NCBI GenBank assembly: GCA_902806595.1
Contig: CADCXC010000044.1
Coordinates: forward strand, 682,001 to 746,000
Length of the DNA stretch: 64,000 nucleotides
Direction: 5' to 3'
Source of the DNA: Pyrenopolyporus hunteri
Taxonomy: Eukaryota > Ascomycota > Sordariomycetes > Xylariales > Hypoxylaceae
Shown: positions 44,776-57,925 of the stretch, piece after piece
How the letters are laid out: each line of letters opens with the position of its first letter
How positions within the stretch are numbered: the stretch's first letter is position 1
The notes under the pieces: generated by a model
Databases searched by the model: none
What the model saw: the letters and a program-made list of their open reading frames with translations, nothing else
Told to the model about the DNA's origin: nothing
Translations under genes and position numbers: made by a program

Positions 44776-46894
44776 TTAGACTCGGGAAGCTAATGTCCAG
44801 GATCTCGGAGATCGGCTGGACTCCTTACGGACAGCCCATCCCTTGATGGCCAAGAGAACCACAACCCATGCCATTATTAGACCGACGAAGCCCATTGTTA
44901 CTGTGTAGAAGAACATGGCGTCTAGGTCGTAATGGATCATTCCATTAACCGTATCGTTGGCCTATTGTCGTTATTAGTCATTATTAGCTTGGTAGAACAG
45001 TCGAGATATTACTTACGCTCGCCATGAAGATGGTGCCTCCTGCGATGAGCCCGAAAGCGGTCAGAAGCTCCGTCGGGGGCCGAGACGGTAGGATCGAGCG
45101 TGGTGGCTTTAGGTAAATGAGCACGTATGTGAACCCTCGGGCAAACGAAGCGCCAGTTAGGAGATTGCCCCACTGCTTATGAACCATGCTGGAAACCATA
45201 TTGTGCTGCGTGTGTGAGCTCATCATGATGCCCAGGAGCAGGATCACTAGCGCCGGAATGGGGTTGACGGAAAACTCGTATTCCTTCGGGGCCTCTAAAG
45301 CCTGCCGTTCCTCTTCGCTATACGCATGAGACGGATGCGAGAGGGCTGCGTCATACACAGTAGTGTTCAGAAGCTCGCGAATTCGCGTTGATTCGATGAG
45401 CATTGCGAGCTGAATGAACTCGTTAGCTTTCTCTCTTTGTTGAGTTGACATAGTCAAAACTTACCAGACCGCCACCAATGAAGAGGACCGTGATGGAGAT
45501 GTGCTCGAGATCCTGAGGGCTAAATTCCTTGCCAGCGTTGCCGAGATGCTCGAGGAAGATGTTTGTCGATCCGTAAGTGAAGATGAGAGCGCCCTCGACG
45601 AACTCCGCGGTGGGTCTCCACTTCTGTGAGCTTTGCTTAGGACGGACGTTCCACGACTAGGTGAAGATTGTGTCAGCATCGAGATGTCATTAGTCGCAGT
45701 GGATCGAGTGGTGTTCGCGCCAACTTACCCAACCCAGCTCACCAAAACTTCCCGACCATCTCCCGAGGGTCAGAATGCCATACCAGAAAAATATGCCGCC
45801 CTTGATCCAATGAGCTAGACCGCTGAAAATGCCGTGTCCCTCCTAAATTTAAGAGTTAGCCTATGAACTTGCATCTTAAATGGTTTCCGCTCGGGGTTGC
45901 CTACGAAGAATCGCCCAAATGTGATAATACCGGTGCATAGGGTGATGTAACCTAGAATAAGAATAGTCCTGTCGATGAAGTTGTAGGCAAACATCAAGAT
46001 TTTCCATGCCCTAGTTGAGATCTTGCCGGCGAATTTCGCAATGAACGAGCTTGCCTGCTTTGAGGGAAGCATTTCCGCGTGTTTGAAGTGGATGTCTTCG
46101 AGATCGTCTTCGTAATGCGCTCGTCGGTCGCTCATCTCGATAGGCGATTCCTGGCCCACGGCCGTCGACACGGAGTTACTTCGCAGAGACGCGGTATTCG
46201 GTTCTGTACCTTGGCCGCTGTCATCAGAGTGGCGGTACCGGTGCGAGAATATCGCATCGTTCATGCGCTGGTGCTCAGCCATAGCCTCCGTCGAAACCGG
46301 AATGAAAGCCTGCTCTTCTTCCTTGCCGAATTCGCCCGCGCCTTTCCTCCCCATCATACCGGCAACACGGCCTACAAGGCCGACGACCACTTGCGCGCTG
46401 ACTACCCAGGTAACCAACCAGCCGAGCTTGTGGTGCGCATTGTTGGGGTACAGATCGGGCGTGTTCGCATTATAAGTAATTCCTAACAAGACGCCGATCG
46501 CATTCGTGACGAGGAACAGAAATTGGATCGCGAGAGTGTATCGTGATCGCGCAAGGGAAAACATGACGGCTGAGAGAAGTTAGAATTGCCACGGGCTTGC
46601 GTTTCCATGTCCGAGAGCGGTTCTCATACCTATCGGCAGCATGACTACCCAGCTAATGACCATAAGTGCGATGTGCGCGTATATTTCGACTACGTGCTCC
46701 GGATGCGAGAAGTACGTGGGCGGGTACGAATCCGGGTCTGGCTTCGGTTCCTCCTTGCTCATGTCCATGCCCATATCCATATCTGCTGCGCCCTCGTCAT
46801 GGCCGTCGTGGCCGTGAGCAAGAACCGCAGGAAGAGCTCCTACTACGGCCACGAACGCCAGCGCCTTAAGCGCGGCCCGGGCGGTCGACCTCAT
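44776..46894 (-). CDS. YTP1: Ytp1-like integral membrane protein
   Basis: This multi-pass membrane protein belongs to the Ytp1 family (N-terminal DUF2427-type region plus Ytp1 domain), of unknown biochemical function. Exons in gene order are 46894-46630, 46569-45905, 45842-45729, 45656-45465, 45409-45017 and 44961-44776; introns are 55-72 nt. The total is 1815 nt (604 aa). A signal peptide (LKALAFVAVVGALPAVLAHG) is followed by a His/Asp/Met-rich stretch (HGHDGHDEGAADMDMGMDMS) that could bind metal. Membrane segments recur (IALMVISWVVMLPI, LAIQFLFLVTNAIGVLLG, TILILGYITLCTGII). Family motifs include RFFEGHGIFSGLAHWIKGGI, FFWYGILTLGRW and GSTNIFLEHLG. The last exon gives a final helix (GLIMAWVVVLLAIKG). 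A cytosolic loop of about 110 residues is low in conservation. Confidence 0.93.
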
Positions 46895-49800
46895 AACGTC
46901 TTATGTTGTCCTGAATATACTAGTCCGTGAAATTGCGCCAACAAATCAGGAGATATCTTCACATGCCTCCCGTCAAGCTTCTCGTTTGCGGGAGAGGATT
47001 GTGAGCCTTGGATTAACTACTGGGGCGAGTCAGAAGAATGTACTGGTAGGCCGAGTCACTTATAAGGCCACAAAGGCGAGGAGGGTAAGTGTAAGGCTAA
47101 CCTCGCGGTGACCCTTGGTTTTGTCGGTACAATTGAGGGCGGTAGATATGTGGTGCCTTTACCTATAGCTTGGGTTCTATAGCTTATGTACGTAGCTAAG
47201 GTAGGCCAATGATAGACGCGACTATTAAAGATTGGATGAAGGCGTCGTGGTATCCGACGGAAGCACTACTACCTCATGTATGGGAAGGCAAACAAGCCGG
47301 GCAGAGGAGGGGAAAGGCTTTCATAAACAGCATCATGGTGGGAGGGTAAGAGGAGAGAGTAGGTGCATACATGTAGGGCCGGAATATATTTATTTTGTAC
47401 CAGACCGGAAGACCGGTAGACGGTGTCGGCGGCTTTGCGCCCATGGGAAAAAGAGGTTTGAGTGTACGGGTTGTAGGTAGCTACCTGTGTACATGTCTAC
47501 ATGTAGGTGGTGCATGTGGGTATGATGCAGCTCCATGTACGGTTAGGTACCACGGAGGTGTGTAAGGTAGGCAGGACAAGGGTGTGATGTACCTCATAGC
47601 TTGGGTAAGGCTTTGTACGTCTTTCTTACATGTAGGTCGTATGTGTAAAGGTGTACATACATATTTCCAAATACCTGCCTATACGCTCGTATAACAGGCA
47701 TAGGTAGAGGTACTGTCGGTACGCACGTGTAATGTTGGTACACCTTACATACGACGTAGGTACCCATACCATTGTAGAACAAGAGCAGTATGAGCAGTCA
47801 TTGACCGAAAGAATCGGGGCCACCCAGGAATCTCCTCTTGTCATCTGCTCGCGCCATCGGTTTCTGATGAGCCATCGAGCGATAGCGTGGGAAAATAGCA
47901 CGATGGACTATCCGAGGCATCCGAGAATACCATAGTACAAACATGGGCGGTATGGGTGTATGGACGTGTATGGATGCGGATGGATATTTGAGGCTGTCAA
48001 GGGCCTGAGCGGAACTTGCAGAAAGCTAGAATGGGTGCACGAGAAACTTGTGGATTTACCTAAGACTAGGAATCGCAGGAATTGGTCATCTATAACCAAC
48101 ATCCCTGTCAACCTAATGTCCACTTGTATGCCCTTTAGCGGTAAACATGACAACATCGGTCAGAGAGGGGGGTCCACTTGCCGCTAGGTAGGTACCTATG
48201 CAGAGCATCGATACCTCACGGCCTCGACAGGGGTACCGACGTATCGTTGTAGGTATTCCGCAATTGGCCATGCAGCATGACTCTTTTCCTCTCGATAGAA
48301 GCTTCCCGACCAATGATGAATAATGTGTTTAGGTACCTAAGTGACATTGGCCCATGGTCAGACCGGAATTGATGGACGGATCGATAAGTTTTTCCTCGAT
48401 CAAAGGCGAGCATCCGAACACGACCGCCCCGCCACCCGCAATCGGACATAGTGTAATACGCATATTTCCATACCATGTTCCTCTGTGTTACTTACCTAGG
48501 TTCATAGCTATAATCCGCATCCGTTGTTTGTTTGTATATATATATACAGAATATGCGCCCTACTATCGTTATAGTCTATCCTACTTATAGAAACTATTGA
48601 ATGAGGTACTATGGTCTACGGAGTTAGGGTTTATGTTTAATGGTTTGTATGAGTTATTAAGCTCGAGGATTTTTCTTTTCTTACATTATATGCGCTGGGC
48701 CGGTCATGTGTGGACTCTGCTTACCCTTTTCTGGTTGCCGGCGCAGGCTTGGGTGGATGATCTTTTCAGCCTTTCGAGCTCTTGGGGAGCCGCGCTAGTA
48801 GGGATGAGAGCTCGTCGCTAGTGGAGTCGCACAGCACTTCATTCGGGATTGTCGAAAGCCGGCGGCGTCTATGTGCCGGTATGTACCTAAGTACGTACGT
48901 GAGGTACCTATTAGGGCTGGCATACATGGTAAGGTACCCAGCACTTAACCTCGAGGGACGGGCAAACTGGACGAAAATCTCCGGTACTGCTTACCTCTAT
49001 ACCTTTTCATCCCTCTACATTTATAAGGCGGTTATGATATATTCGTGCGTTTTGACGAGCGTCATCGCGTATAATAGCTGAGCACTTTACAACCACAATA
49101 CACAACTTTGGCATAACTTCACGGTCAGCCAAGCCCTTTTTCAGTTTCCGTGCGCAAATTCGTAGCGGTTAACACGCACTACTGCGAGATGGAACGAGGG
49201 ATGTAGATTTTGAAGCGTCCAAACTCCGAGGGCGTTGTTTCACCGTCCCAGAGTTAAACAACCTTAGCATTTACATATAGTAGGTAGATACATAGGTAGG
49301 TACCTAGGTAGGTAGGTAGGCAGTTGCGAGGTCCTTTATCCCATTTAGTATCCCTGGCAACATCGGGCCAATCCATCCGCCAGCCAGAGACCGGGGACCG
49401 ACTGCTTACCCGGGCGTCTTCATGCAAGAGGCAGTAACAGCACTGTAACACACCAAGTGCCGGCCGTTTAAACGTCCTCTAGTTAGAGGTGACGAACGCT
49501 TATGACGAGTCGTATTATGTAAAGAGTCGCCGAGCCCCCTCGGATGATATCTGTGACAAATATAGTCCGGGGAAGCAGATTAGGAGCAGCGAGTGGTAAG
49601 ATGTCGGTCGATATGAGATGGGAATCTATTGTCGCTAAGCTTTGAACGGGAAATGGGGGTACCTGGGTAGCATTGGCCATGTTTTTAGGAAACTATACTC
49701 GATGCATCCGTGTATACATTACATTGTGGGCGTGGTCGTCGAAGCTATTTCTGTATCGACACAGAGCGCATTGTATTCGCTTATACTGCCCTCTCACATA

Positions 49801-51431
49801 CATTGTACACCTGCAGCAGTCCACATGCCAACGAGACTCTCCACAACCAAGGCCCAATACCTATGTAGACTCTCTTTTTAGTGGAACATGACAGATTATG
49901 AATCCTAGAAATCCGACACCCAGTATCATCGCTGATCACAACGCCAACACCAGCCATCTACTTGGCCTTATGGGTCGAACCAGCGCAGCACATCGATGGG
50001 ATGTGCTTCGCCAAGGCCTAACGGATCGTATTGACGGAAAGTCCAAGAATCTCGAGACATGAGTCCAAGACGTTACGAACAAATTAAGGCACTTACTTAG
50101 CACTAATAGGCGTTCCTATACGATCGAAATCGGTAGCGTGTTACTTGATTACCTACGCTTCTCGTTTTCCGGGAAGGAAGTAGGGGGGGAAGGGGAGGGG
50201 GAGAGTTACATTTCGCGCCCGTCTTGACCGGATTCTGCGAGATCCAAAATGCTGCAAAGGGCTGCGTCGGGGGCAGAGAATCGAGATGGACGGGCAAGTC
50301 GGAGTCCGAAAGGGGACCGAGACAAGGGATAAGATAGGTCCATCTATCGACATACATATAGGTACAAACATACCTGCATGTATGTGCGTACGTTATGTTA
50401 CTGCAAATAGTAAGTCGGGAGCGAATTGAACCATTACTGTGTCTTATACGGTGTGCGATCCTATCGAATTATAGTAATTTCCATTACGCCGTAAGGCTGC
50501 CTCCCCCAAGCACCCACATCTGTTACTTTGTAACAGTTACATAATTCGTGGCGCGAGTTAGCTGGCTAAACACATGAGATAGCCGCCGTCCTTTTGTTAC
50601 GAAACCCGGCAATAGTATAGTTGGAACGGAGGAGGCCGAAGGAATAAGGATACTGGTCTGCGTACGTAAGGTAGATAGCATGGGATGGAAGGAATAGGTC
50701 CATCGTACGTGTAGTATAGCTAAGCCTCGAGTTGTCTGGACGAAGGAAGCGAGCCTTCGCGAGTTTGTTTTAGGAATAATTCTTAGGTCTACACGCGTAG
50801 CGAATGGTCCGCCGAGAGTATCGTCGCTACATCTATCGATGTCCTATAGTTCTTGGCCCTTGGCCCCGGGATTACGAACGCCATCGCGTGATACCAGATT
50901 AAGCTAGAATCGAATATCGAAATTACATGGTAGCCCAGCCGAGGTCTCCTTGCATTCTACGTCTCACAGACACTACTCCTTTCTTTTCTCTCCATATATA
51001 ATAATGCATACGTAATTTCAAGAACGCATCACCGCGCCTACAGTCGCGTTTTTGCCGCGGGCACCCGGAGAATGACGAATACTTGCGGCGATCCGGTTCC
51101 CGGGACGCTGGTACTGCTCCCCATAATAAACCATCGCGCTAGATCTGTGAACCAACGATTCAATTAATGATCGGCCTAAAGTAGACACGGAAGCCTAGCT
51201 GAGGTAACTGTGTAAAGCGAACACTTCATGGATGTCGTGTACGTATCACCGCGGGCTGTGCTTGAGATCTAGGTAATAAGCGGGTATGATCGGAACCAGA
51301 GCCGGGACCTTTATACTACAATATCGCCGATACTTTAAGCAACGGTCCTACGGTTCGGTTCGGTACGCTTAGGGTTGGTATGGTTGGCCTTTATGCGAAG
51401 CATGGCCTGATTGACGTATTCATACGTAGAC
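46895..51431. other. 4.5-kb gene-free region
   Basis: This is the longest stretch without a supported gene outside the FKS1 upstream region. It carries many TACATGTA, TAGGTA and GGTACC motifs (about 47470-47560, 47630-47710, 48186-48200, 49285-49322, 50345-50390). Open frames are all under 100 codons and lack family signal. It may contain non-coding transcripts or eroded sequence. Confidence 0.5.
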
Positions 51432-52271
51432 TCATAAGCTTGACCGGTCTTTAACACGCCACCTATCTCCGTCTTCCAGTATGACCTTGTCTTCTTCCCG
51501 GAGCTTCCGGAGGATCTGGACAACACCACTTGCGGCGGGGATGTGAAGACTCTCCGGGACGTCGCGATATATGACTTTTACGAGCTCCATGGGAGTCCAT
51601 AGAGGGCGGTCCTTGGCGGACTCTAGAGTCTGTAGCACCTGCTGCTCTCTCTGATGCCTATGGGATATATACTCAGCGATGGTGGTGCTCGCCCGGGGTA
51701 GCACTGGGCCGTGAGCCGGATACGCTCGGCCTGCCACCAATTTTTCCATCTTGGCCAAACTCTTGAGATAAGTACCGAGATCTTCGAAAACGGCCGTCCC
51801 CTGACCTAAAACGTTGTCACCCGTAAACAGCGCGTCTTCTTCCTGCAAGACGAACACCATGTGGTCTGTAGTGTGGCCCGGTGTATGGAAAGCCGTTAAG
51901 GTCGCCCCTTCAACCTCGAATTTCTGTCCTTCCGAGATATCTAATTGGCCATCAGCCGGCTGGCATTTATAGATGGTGGTTTGCGGCGAGTGCTCTAAGA
52001 GTTGGCCAATGCCGCCAACGTGGTCGTGATGCCAGTGAGTGATGAGAGCACTTTGGATCGTGATTTTCTCCTCCTCGAGGGTTCGCTTCAGGGCCGCAAT
52101 CCACGAGGGTTTTCCCTCGCCCGTGTCAATCAACAGCCTTTTAGACCCGGTCCCAAGCAGATAAGTGTTGGTGCCTTGGAGCGTGAACTTGCTCGGGTTG
52201 CCGCCAAGAATGCGAATGCAAGCGGGGCTAAGTCGCTCGATCTCGGGCAGGTGGACAAGCTGGGAGGCCAT
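51432..52271 (-). CDS. LACTB2-like metallo-beta-lactamase-fold hydrolase
   Basis: This is a single-exon hydrolase of the metallo-beta-lactamase fold. Met at 52271 gives MASQLVHLPEIERLSPACIR, 279 aa; an upstream in-frame Met at 52304 would add 11 residues that do not look like a targeting sequence. Motifs are FTLQGTNTYLLGTG, LLIDTGEGKPSW, the metal-binding THWHHDHVGG, FHTPGHTTDHMVF, FTGDNVLGQGTA and PAHGP, then a C-terminal winged-helix-like part (VVQILRKLREEDKVILEDG). The layout matches LACTB2, a mitochondrial endoribonuclease in animals. Fungal thioesterases of polyketide clusters share the fold, but no polyketide synthase is nearby, so a housekeeping role is more likely. Confidence 0.88.
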   Translation of the reverse strand: MASQLVHLPEIERLSPACIRILGGNPSKFTLQGTNTYLLGTGSKRLLIDTGEGKPSWIAALKRTLEEEKITIQSALITHWHHDHVGGIGQLLEHSPQTTIYKCQPADGQLDISEGQKFEVEGATLTAFHTPGHTTDHMVFVLQEEDALFTGDNVLGQGTAVFEDLGTYLKSLAKMEKLVAGRAYPAHGPVLPRASTTIAEYISHRHQREQQVLQTLESAKDRPLWTPMELVKVIYRDVPESLHIPAASGVVQILRKLREEDKVILEDGDRWRVKDRSSL

Positions 52272-52304
52272 TATAGTGCTCGAAGCTATCCGGAACGCTT
52301 TCAT

Positions 52305-53574
52305 GCCACCGTAAAAAAAACAAGTCAGATATGGCCAAATATCGGCGCTGGCAGATGCATATGGGGATACGACGACGAATATCTAGAATCAAGAAAGTGA
52401 GTTGTAATGATTATCTTCCATTTATCTCCGGAGAAGGTAAGGTTTAGTTGTACTCTACATTAGCGACACAAAGTCATGCTAGATAACGATTACGGCGATG
52501 AGGATAGAATCAGGCTCGATTATGCCATTGAAGCTGATGGGTGGTGTGCACTTGAAGAGGTACATGGAGATAGGTATGATAGAAGAAATGCCGAGGTTCA
52601 GATGGTGAACTAGATTCAGGTACGGTGGCAGTCGCCATGAATTTAGAGTAGCAGCAGTAGCAGTACACTAACTCGGAATATACAATACACTAGCCAATTT
52701 CCTTAACCTACAGCACCTAGGCACAGAGGGTATAGGTATAACCTTAGGGAGTTTAGGTAGGTATCTACCTAGGTAGGTAGGTGAGTAGGTACGTAACTTA
52801 CTCTCTCACATCTCGCACCATGACCCCTGGATCTTCCCGCTAGCGTGCTGGATAAGGAAAGATAAGGCAGTAAAATCAGGTGTCGATAAGGATTTTCTAG
52901 CATGCTTGCTTTAACTGTAAATCCATAATCTTCGCTGCTGTTCAATGACGCTGCAGGGGGTTTTATTAATACTTTTTGTAGATTACATGAGGTTTTCCTA
53001 CGGAAAGACACAGCTTTCCTACCAAACCTGTCGGCCTCATAGCTTCAGGGAACCAGAGCTTGTAAGTATCCAACTGCTACATGCGCAATTAATATATAAT
53101 GCTGACGAAAAGCTGGATCCGAAGATGCAAGTAGAGCGAGACCCCGTCGGCCGAATCGCATCGTCAAGAGCTGAGCTGTACGACAATATCCTGTAATAAA
53201 ATAAAATAAAATAAAAACTCACGCCGCCGTACCGTTGCTCTATATCTACCTACATACCTGAATATTTATCCACCTACCCACGACCGAGCTTCAGACTAGT
53301 CCTCTCCGCTGGGTCTTCGTCGTTACCCCCTCGTCCTCTTATTGATTACCACGAGCCGCTGTGTCGTCGTGTCGTCGTATCGCCGTCCGCCCCATCCACT
53401 TAAGCGATTCCCAAACGTAATTCCAGCCTCTCCAGCTAGACGCTCCGCCGAACCGACTGAATCCCGCCACCACTCCTATACTTCTACGTCGAATCGCCCC
53501 GAGTTTGTGATAACAGCCGCGAACACGTACAACAGAGTCCTTCGACATAGCTGCTACGGCTCCGGGCGGAAACC
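52305..53574. other. divergent intergenic region
   Basis: This spacer between divergent LACTB2-like and UBP8 genes contains a TAGGTAGG/GGTACC cluster at about 52755-52795 and an AAAAT-type repeat at about 53196-53215. A 219-codon frame (53342-54001) overlaps the first UBP8 exons, but its first part is probably leader sequence. Confidence 0.5.
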
Positions 53575-55496
53575 ATGGCTGCGCGACCTGCTACACCCGC
53601 GTCGCCTAAAAATGTCAAGATCAATTCTCCCACCCCGGGAACGCCTCTTTTTGGCTGTGGTTAGTAATCTGGCGTTCATAGCGAAACTGGTTTGCTCTAT
53701 GCATACTGATATTCTCTTAGAGCACGTCCAGATGCTCCTCTCAAACAGCCCCGATGTTATGAACAGCTCTATCCAGTACTACAAGATGCTACTGAGGGTC
53801 ATCTTCGACGGCAACGCTTTGGTGCCGCAGACTTGCAAGGGCCCGGACGGCCAGATAGTCACATCCCTAATCTCAAATTACCTCTGCTTACAATGCTCTA
53901 CCATTGTCCCGGAGGAAGAGCGCACAAAGCACGGCAACAAGAAGGGCCATCGATTTTGTATGTTTCGGCGCGCACACGGCATTTCCCCTTCTCTTGACTA
54001 ACTGGCCGCAGACGTGGACTCGAGAAGTGGCGCGCTTTTTTGTCAGGTCTGCGAAGACTTCGTATGGGACCCGACTTTAGATGAGCTGAGAGTGAGAAAG
54101 ATAGGGACTGGTTCATTCTCAAGTACGTTTGCGCACCTGCTAAACTCACTACTAATCACTCCCCTGGTCAATGTAAACAGGGGATATCATCAGACTAACA
54201 TAACCAGGTCGCAAGAGAAAGCACGAGGAGATGTTCTCGGACGCCGTGAAAGATCCCCTGAAGGATGATCCTCGATATATCTCCACGAACACCACTATTG
54301 CCTCGTGCAGAGCAGACGGACTCCGAGGGATATATAATGCCGGTGCCACATGTTACCAGAACGTAGTCTTGCAGAGTTTTCTTCACAATCCTCTTCTCAG
54401 GAACTTTTACCTAAGCGACGGGCACCAGAGCAGTGACTGTCAAGTACCGCACTGCCTTAGCTGCGCCATGGACGACATGTTCCAGGATTTCTACGCCCTC
54501 GAGAATACTAACGGTTACACGGCCGCCAACATCCTGTCCGGTTTTTGGATATCCGAAAAGAAGGCATTCGAGAATCTAGTCACGACCAAGGAGCAAGACG
54601 CTCACGAATTCTTCCAGTTCCTGGCCGAGGAGCTACACGAGAGAAACGGAGACGGCAAGAAGCCTGAGACGGGAAGTGAGCATAGTTGCAATTGCATCAT
54701 CCACCAGACTTTTTACGGCAAGCTTCAGAGTCGGACGACTTGCCAACATTGCGGCGGCGTCACCAACGCTGTCGAGTCGTTCCTCGATCTGAGCTTAGGG
54801 CTAGAGAACTTATCGCAGAAGAGAGGGAAGAAAGCTCCTAAAGGCGGGGCTTCTCTAACGCTCCAAGAGTGTCTCGACGAGGAATACATCAAGTCGGACA
54901 AATGCGAGTATAGGTGTAGGAAGTGCGATTCGTCGCAACAAGCGCGGCGGGACCACAGCATAAAGCTTCTACCAAACGTTCTTTCAATACAGCTGAAGGT
55001 GAGCGTCAACCGGTTCTGATAGCCGCGCGCTACGGATGCTAACCAAGTGTATCTAGAGGTTTGAGTTTAAGCAGGGCAGCCGAGACCGCGTCGCGTCGAA
55101 GATCAGCACGAAGGTACAATTCCCCTTACAGCTGAACATGCTGCCGTATACCACTCGTGGTAGAGCGGCGGACGCCAAGGACAGCCAAGAGCTCAAACGG
55201 TCTTGCACATACGACCTGTTGAGCGTTGTGGAGCACGTTGGGGAGATCGATACGGGTGAGTCCTTCTATTCTGGCTGAGTTTCTATAGAGGCTAATCAGG
55301 GCAGGACACTACGTGACGTATTCTCGTGTTGGAGATCAAGTGAGTTTATGCTCCCCATGCTTGCCAAACTACAGATAGCTAATATTTGTCTTAGTGGTTT
55401 TCATTCAACGACCACAGAGTCGAACTGGCCAAGAAGTCCGACGTCCTCGGCAGCCAGGCGTACCTCCTATTCTACATCATCCGGTCACTGGCGTAA
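53575..55496 (+). CDS. UBP8: Ubp8, SAGA histone H2B deubiquitinase
   Basis: This is the ubiquitin protease of the SAGA co-activator, homologous to USP22. Seven exons are 53575-53659, 53721-53957, 54012-54122, 54208-54998, 55057-55255, 55305-55339 and 55395-55496; introns are 49-85 nt. The total is 1560 nt (519 aa). A ZnF-UBP domain comes first (TCKGPDG, YLCLQCSTIV, KKGHRFYVDSRSGALFCQVC). The catalytic USP domain has the Cys box IYNAGATCYQNVVLQSFLH with Cys about residue 193. It also has a zinc ribbon (CQHCGG...CRKCDSS), QLKRFEF and the His box DTGHYVTYSRVGDQWFSFND. The C-terminus AYLLFYIIRSLA is typical. The start follows from the short first exon ending in GTPLFGC, whose phase and donor fit. 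Confidence 0.95.
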
Positions 55497-56224
55497 GAAG
55501 CGGGACTTATTGCGAGATACCAGGATCGGACGGCGGTGTTTTGATGCATTTACACGGTTTGGGGAGGGGTGACGACTCTTACGTTTTCCGCATTGCCTTG
55601 AATAGAGAAGCATCGCATAGAACAATACCACGACCACGTCTATGTCGAGTTTTTATCACTTTGATCGGTTGCCTACTACTTGAACTTTTAGCAATGTTAG
55701 TTGTTTTGCTCTACGGAATGTCTTAGGCCGTCCTCTTAAAAACAAGGGAAGTACATGTTATAACTAGTATCTGACAGTGTCGATGGCCGTTTCTAAACGA
55801 TACGATCGCTCTTGTATTACGTAGAATTTCACCTTTCTGCAGTTATCTCGTCCTCTCACCTTCTAAGTTCACCATTGCCGCACTCACAGGGACAAGCGCG
55901 AGGAGAGTAGAGAGGGGCAGGCATGCGTTCTAACCCCGAAAATGAATGAATCATCTGGATATGATATTTCTACCGGATTGACCCAACACTCTCAAGAATA
56001 CTTGATTACTAGAACCAAGATCTACGTACCTGCAATCGGAAGAAAGCCCCGGGGACCAAGAGTAAGACAGAGGAACCGTGTAAGCATCCATTACTTCTGA
56101 AACACCTAAGTCACGAAACGACGGAACAAACTCAGGATACGAGATCGATGTATTCTAGTTAACACATCCCGGTTCTCCTCATCCTCCTTCTAGCAGCCGC
56201 GATACCTCCTATGCCTACTCCATT
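55497..56224. other. convergent intergenic region, no gene seen
   Basis: This 0.7-kb spacer holds the 3' ends of UBP8 and the EFM5-like gene. A UBP8-frame remnant continues past the stop without family signal. Nothing else is seen. Confidence 0.5.
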
Positions 56225-57555
56225 TCACTTCCTCTCCCCATTCTCTTCCTCCTTCCCCTCGCCCCTGAACCGCCACGCATCGCACTCGAAGTTCGCGTAG
56301 CAGTAGAACTCGTTGCTGAGCCCCCGCGCGTGCCGCGGCTCGTACGTGGTCGTGCGCGCGCCGAGGGGCCGGTACAGCTTCGTGACCAGGGCCTCCATGC
56401 GCTCGCCCGTGCAGACTATGAGTCGCGGGTGCGGGCCGCTGCTTTGGTTGGTGGAGGATGGCGTTGTTGTTGGGCGGGACATCCAACGGACGGTGAGGGC
56501 GGCTGGTTGGTTTGGGTGGTGTTAGTTTGAGTAAGAAGGGGGAATGGTGAATATGGGTTTCTGGAGGAGATGGGTGGTAATAGGACATAATACATATAAT
56601 GCATATAGGCAAGCCTGAGTAAGGCAGACAAGAAATACGAACCTTTAGTCTGGCAATCCTCGCTCAGGAAGGGCGGGTCGCAGATGATGCGATCTACGCT
56701 ACCCTTCAGATGCGCGGGGAGCTTGATGGGCTGCTGGAAGTCGTAGAAGATGAACTCGGGGAACACGGAGAACCGCTGGTCGTGCTCGAGGAGGTAGACT
56801 TTCTTCGGTTTCGGGGTGCTGGCGTCTGCTGCGTTCTATGGAGGGGGAGACTTGATGTTAGTATCTCGACCTCAGGTAACATTGATATGATGAGTTGAGG
56901 CGAGGGAAGGGGAGAGGTTCGGGATCGTATGGTGGCTGGTATGAATATAGATATCATGAGAGGCAAACTAATCACTCACCAGCAGATTCTTCAAAGCGAC
57001 GAACACGCTAGGCGCCGACACCACGGCAACAACCTCGTCCTCGTGTATGCCTTCTAACAACTGCTTTGCGAGTAGTGTAGCCGTCTCGCCCGAGTACTAT
57101 AGTAATACTTCGGTTAGCCTTCATCGGTCCAATTTCATCGCGCTTCATCCCATCCCTCCTATCAACCCCTCCCGCCCGCTCTCAGTGACATCCATTGCCT
57201 AAACAGAATCCGAAAAGGGGAGAAAGCGAGACCGTACCCAGAACTGCGACTCGTTCCAGTCCTCAGTAAAGGCGTCCATAGACAACGGCTGCTGGCCGGC
57301 GCCGGCGTGCTGGTCCTCGGCGGCCGCCTTCAGCTTCTCAAACTTGTCGGCGTGCGCATCGCGCTCTCCGTAGAATTCCTGCAGCGCGGCGAGGGCGTGG
57401 GATGAGAGGGTTCTGTAGAATAGTTAGTATGTTATTTGTGAGGATTGATTGGGGTTATAAGATTTTGAAGCCATTGAGATATGGGACTGATGCGGCCGCA
57501 TGGTCTCCCTCGCGCTCCAGCTCGCTTACATCGGTTCATCATCGCTATCGGCCAT
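56225..57555 (-). CDS. EFM5: EFM5-type protein-lysine N-methyltransferase (eEF1A)
   Basis: This is a SAM-dependent methyltransferase of the N6-adenine-MTase-like family whose known members methylate a lysine of elongation factor 1A. Exons in gene order are 57555-57530, 57412-57238, 57096-56980, 56835-56643 and 56502-56225; introns are 117-144 nt. The total is 789 nt (262 aa). The 26-nt first exon gives MADSDDEP, followed by TLSSHALAALQEFYGER and WNESQFWYSGETATLLA. The nucleotide-binding half has VVAVVSAPSVFVALKNLL and VYLLEHDQRFSVFPEFIFYD. The catalytic motif is DRIICDPPFLSEDCQTK (DPPF), and the end CTGERMEALVTKLYRP and NEFYCYANFECDAWRF is family-typical. Introns are long for this window but have good branch sites such as TACTAAC. 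Confidence 0.93.
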
Positions 57556-57925
57556 TTTTAGCTGGCATTTATTAAATCGATTTTAATATCTTTATAGAAC
57601 GCGGAGCCTGGTTGATGGCGTAGTGTTGATTTGACTTTGTCTTCGTTGAGACCGGTTTGACTAGTAAGAATACTTAAGTTTTTCTTTGGAGAGCGCGAAA
57701 ATTTCTTCCGAATAGAAGAAATTAAGACTACGACAAATCACGAATCACCATCGGCTCTAGAGCTTCGTAATTAACACGGCAACCCGAAAATCTCATGCGG
57801 TACTATTGGCGACTTTTGAATCAGAGAAAACTACTAGGTCTAGTATATATGTACAGCGTAATATGAGCGTCTTTTTCCGACCTAGATATTGTAGGGGAGG
57901 ACTGCTCTCTAGCCGAGTTGTTCTT
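57556..57925. other. spacer between two co-directional genes
   Basis: This 370-bp spacer holds the EFM5-like promoter and the 3' end of the complex I gene. Nothing else is recognised. Confidence 0.5.

Noticed and set aside
51432..52304. Polyketide-cluster thioesterase identity for the metallo-beta-lactamase gene
   Set aside because: The N-terminal LQGTNTYLLGTG/LLIDTGEG pattern is LACTB2-like and no biosynthetic genes are nearby.
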